The notes under the pieces: model-generated | Told to the model about the DNA's origin: nothing | Databases searched by the model: none | The model's input: only the letters and a program-made list of their open reading frames with translations | NCBI GenBank assembly: GCA_029557025.1 | Contig: JAKPRU010000188.1 | Location: 1-7,848 of the forward strand | Source of the DNA: Candidatus Omnitrophota bacterium | GTDB taxonomy: Bacteria; Hinthialibacterota; Hinthialibacteria; Hinthialibacterales; JAKPRU01 | Reading direction: 5' to 3' | Length of the DNA: 7,848 nt | Shown: positions 1 through 7,216 of the stretch, in pieces | How the letters are laid out: each line of letters begins with the position of its first letter | How positions within the stretch are numbered: position 1 is the first letter of the stretch | Made by a program: the position numbers and the translations under genes

Positions 1-720
1 TGACAGGAGGTCCCCCGCCAGGATCCGGAGAGGCGCCAGTATCAACGCTGCCAGGATCACAAAATCCTTCTTATCGAAGGGCTGTTGTTTCTTCCATGAA
101 AACAAAAGCGCCGGGAGGAAAGCGACGACAAGCAAGACCCCCTCCGGGCGGCAGAAACAGAGAAGCCATGCCGTGAGAACGGTCCACAGCTTGTTGCGTA
201 GATGAGGGACCTGTATGGCAATTCGGAAAAATGCCACCGAAAGAAAATGAAACAAGCTGGTTTCCAGACCGTTCAGGCTGTCCTCGACGAGAAATCCACA
301 GGTTGCCGCAGCGGACACGGAGGCCACAGTGAGCATCAGCCCGAAGCCTGAGTCCCTCAATAGAAGGAAAAGGAAAACAAGAAAGAGGCTGTGAAAAAGC
401 CATCCCAGGAAGCGTGCCGATGTCACCGGATCGCGAAGGACCTGCCGAACCGAGGCCAGCAGAAAGACATGCAGCGGGCTGGTTGCGCCTTGTGAGGGAG
501 TCTCACCGTCGTATGTGAACATGCCGGTGCGGAACAGGTTTCGGGCATATTGCTGGGCGATGTAGGAATCATCGAATGGGAGTTGCGGGTACAGCAGCAC
601 CGTAGCATATCCCCACCAGGCCAGACAGAACAGCGCCAGGGGCACGGCCACCCAGAACAGCGGCACACGATTCTTTTCCTCGACTGAGGAGGATTCCGGT
701 GTGGGGTTTGCTGACATCAT
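1..720 (-). CDS. GT-C fold membrane glycosyltransferase, N-terminal part (cut by window edge)
   Basis: The frame is open from the ATG at 720-718 to the window edge, giving 240 residues with no stop; the C-terminus lies outside. A second ATG follows at once (717-715), and an in-frame TGA lies upstream at about 742-744, so the start is confined to these two codons. No strong Shine-Dalgarno is visible. A short polar N-terminus precedes a hydrophobic helix (about 20-42). Then comes a loop with the Asp-Asp pair of GT-C enzymes (D50-D51, in PFDDSYIAQQYARNL) and a downstream GATSPL (78-83). Further hydrophobic segments lie at about 103-121, 127-145, 178-204 and 219-232, with conserved-looking GLET (151-154) and RPEG (191-194). 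This order (DD-x-Y-I...YARNL, SPL, GLE, R-EG) is that of polyprenyl-phosphate-sugar dependent transferases such as the AftB and ArnT/PMT relatives. The likely role is transfer of a lipid-linked sugar to a periplasmic or extracellular acceptor. Sugar and acceptor cannot be read from the sequence. Confidence 0.8.
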   Translation of the reverse strand, partial: MMSANPTPESSSVEEKNRVPLFWVAVPLALFCLAWWGYATVLLYPQLPFDDSYIAQQYARNLFRTGMFTYDGETPSQGATSPLHVFLLASVRQVLRDPVTSARFLGWLFHSLFLVFLFLLLRDSGFGLMLTVASVSAAATCGFLVEDSLNGLETSLFHFLSVAFFRIAIQVPHLRNKLWTVLTAWLLCFCRPEGVLLVVAFLPALLFSWKKQQPFDKKDFVILAALILAPLRILAGDLLS

Positions 721-824
721 AATCGAGAGCAGTATGGCACAAAATCAAGATTCTCGCGACCACAGAAAGGCGCCGGCAAACGTCCGCTGTAGTTTTTCTT
801 CAATCCGAAATCCACAATCCTTTC

Positions 825-853
825 GTGACTTTTCACACGGCAGAACGTAGACT
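825..853 (+). promoter_or_regulatory. Possible sigma-70 type promoter for the DUF445 gene
   Basis: GTGACT (825-830) and TAGACT (848-853) are separated by 17 bp, and each matches its consensus hexamer (TTGACA, TATAAT) at four of six positions. Initiation would fall near 860, leaving a leader of about 33 nt before the ATG at 893. The match is modest, and no second line of evidence supports it. No comparably convincing promoter was seen for the divergent glycosyltransferase gene in the same 172-bp spacer. Confidence 0.3.
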
Positions 854-892
854 TCCCTGTTCACCACCCATCCTCGTTCGGGGGGAAATCGA

Positions 893-1492
893 ATGGATAT
901 CAGCCTATTGGCCGGGCCGATCATTGGAGCGTTTATCGGCTGGGTGACCAACCGGATCGCGCTGTGGATGCTGTTTCATCCGCACCATGCGTGGGGGCCG
1001 TCGTGGTTCTCATGGCAGGGGCTTATTCCAAGCCGGAAAAGCGATCTGGCGCAGGCCATCACACGCACTGTAACCGAGAAGCTTCTTACCAAAGAGGACC
1101 TGAACGGCATGTTGAAAGACATCAACTTGCGAGCGTATCTGCGGGAGATCACGGATGCCATGGTGGAACGCCATTTGACCAGAACGATTCGGGGCTATTC
1201 GTTGATCCCGTCACCCGTGCGTGAGCGTCTGGTGGGGATCGTTCAGGACCTTGTGGCGGAACGTCTGCCGGAGCGGATCGATGATCTTTCGCCGGGCCTT
1301 GCGGATCGGCTGATCCATGACATGGCAATCGGCGAGCATCTGCGGAATCGGATTGCAAATTGGCCGGTGGAGGATATCGAGCATGTGACCCGATCGGTCG
1401 CGGGGCGCGAAATGCGCGGCATTGAGATGGCCGGTGCGATTCTGGGGTTCCTGGTGGGGATTATCCAAACCGTGGCGCTTTTCTTTCAATGA
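893..1492 (+). CDS. DUF445 family membrane protein (short form)
   Basis: 199 residues. The start is supported by a G-rich Shine-Dalgarno (GGGGGG at 880-885) seven bases ahead of the ATG. The N-terminus forms a membrane helix with the family signature GAFIGWVTNRIALWMLF (12-28), followed by HP and GLIPSRK (43-49). A long amphipathic, charged helical middle (about 50-170) follows. The protein ends in the second signature, GREMRGIEMAGAILGFLVG (171-189), a C-terminal membrane helix that reaches almost to the last residue. This two-helix plan with a soluble helical middle is that of DUF445 proteins (Bacillus YheB and relatives). Those are often about 400 residues, so this is one of the short single-unit forms. 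The biochemical function of the family is not established, and none is claimed here. The last 32 bp overlap the end of rph on the opposite strand. Confidence 0.85.
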   Translation: MDISLLAGPIIGAFIGWVTNRIALWMLFHPHHAWGPSWFSWQGLIPSRKSDLAQAITRTVTEKLLTKEDLNGMLKDINLRAYLREITDAMVERHLTRTIRGYSLIPSPVRERLVGIVQDLVAERLPERIDDLSPGLADRLIHDMAIGEHLRNRIANWPVEDIEHVTRSVAGREMRGIEMAGAILGFLVGIIQTVALFFQ

Positions 1493-2210
1493 CTACCTCC
1501 GCGAGTGCGGCACGCTGAATCTCGAATAAACGTCGGATCCCCTGTTTCCCCAGTGCAAGAACCTGGTCGATCTGTCCCTGGTCGAAAGCCCCATGCTCGG
1601 CGGTTCCCTGGAACTCGACAAAGGAACCGTTTTCTTTCATGACAATGTTGAAATCCGCCGCAGCAAGATGATCCTCACTGTAATCCAAGTCCAGCAGAAG
1701 CCCCTCCGGGGTCAGTCCGATGCTGATGGCGGCAACGAGTTCGCGCAACGGCATGACCTTCAGGACATCATTTCGCTGCATGGTGAGAAAAGCATCGTGC
1801 AAGGCAATCACGCCGCCGGTGATCGCAGCGGTGCGTGTGCCGCCATCCGCCTGAATGACATCGCAATCCACAGTGACCGTGCGTTCCCCAAGCGCGGAGA
1901 GATCAGTTACGCTGCGCAGGGATCGACCGATCAGGCGCTGAATCTCCTTACTGCGTCCACCCTGAATATGATCGCGCGATACGCGGGACGGAGTGGAGTT
2001 CGGCATCATGCAGTATTCGGCGGTAACCCAGCCTTTCCCGGAACCGGCAAGAAACAACGGGACCTCATCCGAAAGCGAAGCGCTGCACAAGACTCTGGTT
2101 CGCCCCATCTGTATGAGGCACGACCCCGCCGCGAAATCCAGGTAATTCCGCCGGATCGATACCTGCCGAAGTTCATCCCATTTCCGACCGCTCACTCGCT
2201 GTGACCTCAT
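1461..2210 (-). CDS. rph: Ribonuclease PH (tRNA 3'-end trimming phosphorolytic exoribonuclease)
   Basis: 249 residues, close to the usual 237-250. The ATG at 2210-2208 is chosen because TGGAGGAG lies just upstream at good spacing and the protein then begins like the family (MRSQRVSGRKWDELRQVSI). An in-frame ATG at 2285 would add 25 unrelated residues. RNase PH removes nucleotides from the 3' end of tRNA precursors, using phosphate and releasing nucleoside diphosphates, and works as a cytoplasmic hexameric ring. Visible hallmarks are GWVTAEY (60-66), GGRSKEIQRLIGRSLR (84-99) with phosphate-contacting R86, and the core GERTVTVDCDVIQADGGTR (108-126) with R126. The acidic metal-site region LDLDYSEDHLAAADFN (173-188) includes D180 and D186, followed by VEFQGTAEHGAF (198-209). 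All key residues are present, so the enzyme should be active. The gene is convergent with the DUF445 gene and divergent from the sigma-54 activator. Confidence 0.97.
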   Translation of the reverse strand: MRSQRVSGRKWDELRQVSIRRNYLDFAAGSCLIQMGRTRVLCSASLSDEVPLFLAGSGKGWVTAEYCMMPNSTPSRVSRDHIQGGRSKEIQRLIGRSLRSVTDLSALGERTVTVDCDVIQADGGTRTAAITGGVIALHDAFLTMQRNDVLKVMPLRELVAAISIGLTPEGLLLDLDYSEDHLAAADFNIVMKENGSFVEFQGTAEHGAFDQGQIDQVLALGKQGIRRLFEIQRAALAEVVIERKAPRFG

Positions 2211-2220
2211 GGCGCTCCTC

Positions 2221-2259
2221 CATGAATGAATGAATGTGCAATGCCTTATCTTACATTGC
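2221..2259 (-). promoter_or_regulatory. rph leader: GAAT tandem repeat and small inverted repeat
   Basis: Immediately upstream of the rph Shine-Dalgarno, the plus strand reads three consecutive GAAT units (about 2224-2235), i.e. ATTC repeats in the rph direction. Next to them is a perfect 6-bp inverted repeat, GCAATG (2238-2243) and CATTGC (2254-2259), with a 10-bp spacer. On the rph strand the spacer carries TAAGAT, a weak -10-like hexamer without a convincing -35. The inverted repeat could be an operator or a small hairpin, or chance. The rest of the 171-bp divergent spacer (2211-2381) shows no clear promoter for the sigma-54 activator. Confidence 0.2.
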
Positions 2260-2381
2260 CCCTTTGGCGCTGAAGAGTGTCGCATAGGGCGGCATGGATA
2301 TCTTGCCGGTGAATTCCCGCCGTTTTGCTTGTGCTTTTAATGGAATGAAATAAACTGTTTCCGGTTAATGAAAGCACGATC

Positions 2382-4979
<2,598 letters not shown>

Positions 4980-5071
4980 TTGGGAATTTTGGCTTGTAGT
5001 TTGATAGCGCGCAGGGGTGCATGGCTGTGCGCCTGCATCATCTTGATTGCTCAACTGCCCCATTCTCTCTG

Positions 5072-5093
5072 CATTCCGGCTTTCGCCGGAATG
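5072..5093. repeat. REP-like palindrome, CATTCCGGC...GCCGGAATG
   Basis: A perfect 9-bp inverted repeat, CATTCCGGC (5072-5080) and GCCGGAATG (5085-5093), encloses a TTTC loop and is followed by AC. Palindromes of the form ATTCCGGC-TTTC-GCCGGAATGAC are a widespread intergenic repeat type in bacterial genomes, usually present in many copies and read as REP/BIME-like elements. Only one full copy is in this window, so its repeat status here rests on family knowledge. It lacks a T tract, so it is not a classical terminator. Confidence 0.6.
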
Positions 5094-5132
5094 ACGGCTC
5101 TTGTCTCCTCTTGCATTGGAGGAGCCTCTTTT

Positions 5133-5167
5133 CTCCCTCTCCCACCGGGAAGGGTTGGGGTGAGGGG
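5133..5167. repeat. Intergenic repeat of the CCCTCTCCC...GGGGTGAGGG type, copy 1
   Basis: CTCCCTCTCCC (5133-5143) and AGGGTTGGGGTGAGGGG (5151-5167) form an imperfect palindrome around CCGGGA. This layout (CCCTCTCCC, short centre, GGGTtGGGGTGAGGG) is a familiar dispersed intergenic repeat in many Gram-negative genomes. A degenerate second copy follows at 5194-5221, sharing GGTTGGGGTGAG exactly. A further 10-bp match to its end, GGGGTGAGGG, lies on the minus strand at 7142-7151. Confidence 0.55.
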
Positions 5168-5193
5168 ATGTTCACCGTGTTCACTCTGTCCAC

Positions 5194-5221
5194 CTTTCTC
5201 CTACGGTCTGGTTGGGGTGAG
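5194..5221. repeat. Degenerate copy 2 of the same intergenic repeat
   Basis: The 12-mer GGTTGGGGTGAG at 5210-5221 repeats 5153-5164 exactly. It is preceded by TTTCTCC (5195-5201) and a shortened centre (TACGGTCT), matching the TTTCTCCCTC...CCGGGAAG order of copy 1 in decayed form. The distance between the two copies of the 12-mer is 57 bp. Confidence 0.45.
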
Positions 5222-5239
5222 AATTTCTTCCTTCCCTAT

Positions 5240-5282
5240 AAAAAAATCCTCCGGTCGGAACAATTTCCAACCGGAGGATTTT
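5240..5282 (-). terminator. Strong intrinsic terminator of the secreted-protein gene, possibly bidirectional
   Basis: AAAATCCTCCGGT (5243-5255) pairs perfectly with ACCGGAGGATTTT (5270-5282), giving a 13-bp stem. After one mismatch, GGAA (5257-5260) pairs with TTCC (5265-5268) around a 4-nt loop. On the minus strand the stem is followed by seven T residues (complement of 5240-5246), the classical form, and it lies about 40 nt after the stop of the secreted-protein gene. On the plus strand the stem ends in TTTTGG, so it may also stop transcripts from the sigma-54 activator 260 bp upstream. Confidence 0.9.
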
Positions 5283-5321
5283 GGTTACCACAAGAACCGA
5301 TTACTCACATCGGCATCCGGC

Positions 5322-6770
5322 TCAGTGGAGCTCCCAATCGGAGACTCCTGTGCCCTTAGCGGGATTCGGGAAAACACTCACCACACAATCGCAATTGCCG
5401 AAGGCTTGGGTTCCCCAAGCGAAAGCAACGAACTCATTATTCATACCCGGCATGAGCTGGCCCGGCTTTCCACCTTTATCCGGGGGGAATTCCGGCAGAT
5501 TGTGGGGAATGAAAGCATCCGTGGCGGGTGTTCCATCGGCGTTGAATACGCGAGCGACCGTGCACTCCGTAAAGGTCACGTCGTCCGCATAGCCATCCTG
5601 CCAGGAAACGGCAAAGGAACCGTTGGGAGCCATCGCCACACGGTTGCGGCCCAAGCTACGTGTTTCGCTATGTTGAGAAACCAGAATCGGCGGGCCGATC
5701 GGGTCCCCGCTGGCGTTCCACAGCTGTGCCAGAACCACCCTGACTCCGGCCAGTTCCGGAAGCGGTGCGAATCCATCGGGGATGGTCGCTCCCTCGTGAA
5801 CGGTCACCCATAAGTCGCCACCGCAGGCTTCCATCCAGGTGGCCCCGGCATTCAATGCTGAATCCCGAATCGGGAATTTACTACCCAACAGGTTGCCGTT
5901 GTTGTCATAGAACTCGGCTGTGACACCGTTGTCCGAATCGCTGAACATTACGACGAAACCGTTGGCCAGCGCTCCGCAACGAATCGCTTCCTGTTTTCCG
6001 GTCACATCATTGGTGAAAAACTCATCTTTGAATCGAGACCCATCGGAGTTGAAGATATTGATGGTTGCGACCTTGTTATTACTTGATGAGTAGTCGGGAT
6101 CGCCCTCATAGCGGTGATTCTGGCAGTTGGTGACAATGACGAATTTTCCGTCATTGAGCCAGCAGCAATCCCAATCCCGATGTCCGGCGCTGAACTGAGA
6201 AATCGAAATCGGTCCGGTGATCGGCTGAAGATTTCCATCGAACAACATGAAGAATCCATGCCCCTGGCCATCATCTTCTACAATTCCGTCCGCATCGATC
6301 ACGGTCTCGGGAATTATGGCGTCTGAGTTGCTCAGACTGCTGGCCGTCCAAGTTGCCGCGGCCAGAAACACATTCTCACCACGTTTGTTCTTGCACAATG
6401 TCCAGTTCGTATTCGAGCCTGTGTTGACTCCAACAATTATATCCGCCGCACCGCCATCCGTGAAGACGGGGAAGATGCGGTTGCCGTTTCGATCCATTCC
6501 ATTCACATGGTGACTTCCGCCTTTATTTACCCAGAACACAACTGTGGTTCCGTTGTCCAGAACGCACAGTTTCTGTTCCCGGTCGTCATTGGGTGTCTGG
6601 CCCAGCATCATCGGAACTTCGGTGTGAATCGGGACCAAAGGGGGTGTCAACTCCGCATACGTGGGAGTATCGTCTTTGTAAGTGATCGGAGAACCGATCG
6701 GTTGACTGAACGCCACGGGAACCGCAAACGCGCAGATCCCGACAATGAGAAACGTAAAACCTTTGTTCAT
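5322..6770 (-). CDS. Secreted, cysteine-rich, beta-propeller-like protein of unknown function
   Basis: 482 residues from the ATG at 6770, chosen because AAGGAG lies 9 nt upstream and the protein then starts with a clean Sec signal peptide (MNKGF, hydrophobic core about 6-21, likely cleavage AFS|QP after 22). In-frame codons extend upstream to ATGs at 6839 and 6965, but these would put the signal peptide inside the protein. The mature part contains six copies of a strand-turn-strand motif of the form F-N/D-x-D/S-G followed by an acidic or hydrophobic strand: about 92-100, 177-184, 239-252, 287-299, 350-365 and 408-424. Between them are strands such as FVVMFSDSD (272-280) and FAVSWQDG (386-393). 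This resembles six- or seven-bladed propellers of exported proteins. Ten cysteines (69, 126, 202, 203, 216, 265, 316, 403, 460, 462) suggest disulfides outside the cytoplasm. No catalytic motif, lipobox or recognised sorting tail is visible. I do not recognise the family, and the function is unknown. Confidence 0.85.
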   Translation of the reverse strand: MNKGFTFLIVGICAFAVPVAFSQPIGSPITYKDDTPTYAELTPPLVPIHTEVPMMLGQTPNDDREQKLCVLDNGTTVVFWVNKGGSHHVNGMDRNGNRIFPVFTDGGAADIIVGVNTGSNTNWTLCKNKRGENVFLAAATWTASSLSNSDAIIPETVIDADGIVEDDGQGHGFFMLFDGNLQPITGPISISQFSAGHRDWDCCWLNDGKFVIVTNCQNHRYEGDPDYSSSNNKVATINIFNSDGSRFKDEFFTNDVTGKQEAIRCGALANGFVVMFSDSDNGVTAEFYDNNGNLLGSKFPIRDSALNAGATWMEACGGDLWVTVHEGATIPDGFAPLPELAGVRVVLAQLWNASGDPIGPPILVSQHSETRSLGRNRVAMAPNGSFAVSWQDGYADDVTFTECTVARVFNADGTPATDAFIPHNLPEFPPDKGGKPGQLMPGMNNEFVAFAWGTQAFGNCDCVVSVFPNPAKGTGVSDWELH

Positions 6771-6902
6771 GTTTACAAACTCCTTATCTGTTCTTGTTTT
6801 TTCTTGAGTGTGCCGAATTTCCCCACAGGGCGGTCTCATTTCACCTCCTTTCCGTCCCGAAACGGGAACAGGACCTCCTTCCGGAAACAAAAGCACTGTC
6901 GA
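6771..6902 (-). promoter_or_regulatory. Long leader of the secreted-protein gene with three Shine-Dalgarno sequences and a hairpin
   Basis: On the minus strand the leader holds AAGGAGGT twice, 30 nt apart (plus-strand ACCTCCTT at 6873-6880 and 6843-6850). Both are perfect complements of the 16S rRNA 3' end. Between them is a small hairpin, TCCCG/CGGGA with a 3-nt loop (6855-6867). The proximal AAGGAGGT is followed by an ATG at 6839-6837 in frame with the main protein, but only 4 nt after GGAGG. A third AAGGAG (6780-6785) serves the chosen ATG at 6770. The middle ATG would add 23 residues (MRPPCGEIRHTQ...) ahead of the signal peptide. The arrangement could tune translation or bind free ribosomal subunits; this is inference. 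Confidence 0.45.
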
Positions 6903-6911
6903 ATCATAGCA
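6903..6911 (-). promoter_or_regulatory. Possible extended -10 promoter for the secreted-protein gene
   Basis: On the minus strand TGCTATGAT (complement of 6903-6911) is an extended -10 element: TATGAT matches TATAAT at five of six positions and is preceded by TGn. No good -35 hexamer occurs 16-18 bp upstream. The stretch at about 6939-6972 is A/T-rich and sits where an UP element would be. Initiation would fall near 6896, leaving a leader of about 125 nt. Confidence 0.4.
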
Positions 6912-6965
6912 CATTTCGATACCCGATACTACCATGGATGATAAAATTATTGATTTCATTTCCAT

Positions 6966-7163
6966 TTTTTTCCAGAACAGGAGAGAAAATTACGTATTAG
7001 GAATTGGAAAAAAGGGACGGGCACGTGATGGGAAAAACACGGAATGTATCAAGAAAACACGAAGGAAACCTGGGGATATGAAAAAGAGAAAAAATGAAAA
7101 TGAAGGAAGTCTGTTGCGGGCAAGACAGTGACAGGGAAAGACCCTCACCCCGAAGAAAAGCAA
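6966..7163. other. Non-coding, strand-asymmetric purine-rich stretch
   Basis: With the neighbouring leader, this is part of a 446-bp region (6771-7216) without a supported gene. From about 7000 to 7140 the plus strand is dominated by A and G (for example AAAAAGAGAAAAAATGAAAA near 7080-7099), so a minus-strand transcript would be pyrimidine-rich. Short plus-strand frames here are lysine-rich low-complexity translations without ribosome binding sites. A 10-bp match to the intergenic repeat (GGGGTGAGGG on the minus strand) lies at 7142-7151. Nothing else is recognised. Confidence 0.5.
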
Positions 7164-7192
7164 CGGGGACAGGGACGCGGCTCCTGTTGCCG
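7152..7192 (-). terminator. Possible intrinsic terminator of the GlmU-like gene
   Basis: CGGGGACAGG (7164-7173) pairs with CCTGTTGCCG (7183-7192) with one mismatch and one G-U, around a 9-nt loop. On the minus strand the hairpin begins about 24 nt after the stop of the GlmU-like gene and is followed by TTGCTTTTCTTC, an interrupted T tract. The position fits a terminator, but the tail is weak. GGGGACAGG hairpins also occur in REP-like elements, so that is the alternative. Confidence 0.4.
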
Positions 7193-7197
7193 GATTT

Positions 7198-7214
7198 TGC
7201 AGAAATATCCCCAG
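7198..7214 (-). promoter_or_regulatory. Tentative sigma-54 (-24/-12) motif
   Basis: On the minus strand CTGGGGATATTTCTGCA has the invariant GG (7212-7211) and GC (7200-7199) of a sigma-54 promoter at exactly ten bases spacing, with the favoured T before GG and TGCA at the -12 end. The CAC of TGGCAC is not matched. It sits just after the stop of the GlmU-like gene and points toward the secreted-protein gene, which would then have a leader of about 420 nt. Chance occurrence is quite possible. Confidence 0.18.
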
Positions 7215-7216
7215 AA

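Larger units (their letters stand above)
4980..5321. other. Non-coding spacer with REP-like palindromes between convergent genes
   Basis: This 342-bp stretch lies between the 3' ends of the sigma-54 activator and the secreted-protein gene. No open frame here looks like protein. It contains a perfect 9-bp palindrome (5072-5093) and a small hairpin, CTCCTC (5105-5110) with GAGGAG (5119-5124), followed by a T-rich stretch that could weakly terminate the activator transcript. It also holds two related C-rich/G-rich repeat copies (5133-5167 and 5194-5221) and a strong terminator (5240-5282). The composition is that of an intergenic repeat cluster. Confidence 0.7.

Noticed and set aside
772..785. 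GG-N10-GC match on the minus strand upstream of the glycosyltransferase gene
   Set aside because: It lacks both flanking T residues; same reasoning as for the rph spacer.
1593..2204. Long open frame on the plus strand, 203 codons
   Set aside because: It lies opposite rph, whose family identity is certain. Its translation shows no domain and its start has no ribosome binding site.
2211..2285. 25-codon N-terminal extension of RNase PH
   Set aside because: It has no family similarity, while the start at 2210 has a strong Shine-Dalgarno and the family's usual N-terminus.
2305..2318. GG-N10-GC match on the minus strand upstream of rph
   Set aside because: It lacks the T before GG and the T of TGC. 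Such bare matches are expected by chance in G+C-rich DNA.
4980..5813. Plus-strand open frame of 277 codons after the sigma-54 activator
   Set aside because: It runs through the repeat cluster and the terminator hairpin, then opposite the secreted-protein gene. The translation is low in conserved-looking content.
6771..6965. N-terminal extension of the secreted protein to an ATG at 6965
   Set aside because: It would bury a standard signal peptide 65 residues inside, and it spans the putative promoter. The start at 6770 has its own Shine-Dalgarno.
6934..7131. Small lysine-rich open frame on the plus strand
   Set aside because: No Shine-Dalgarno precedes the ATG, and the lysine content follows from the purine-rich DNA.
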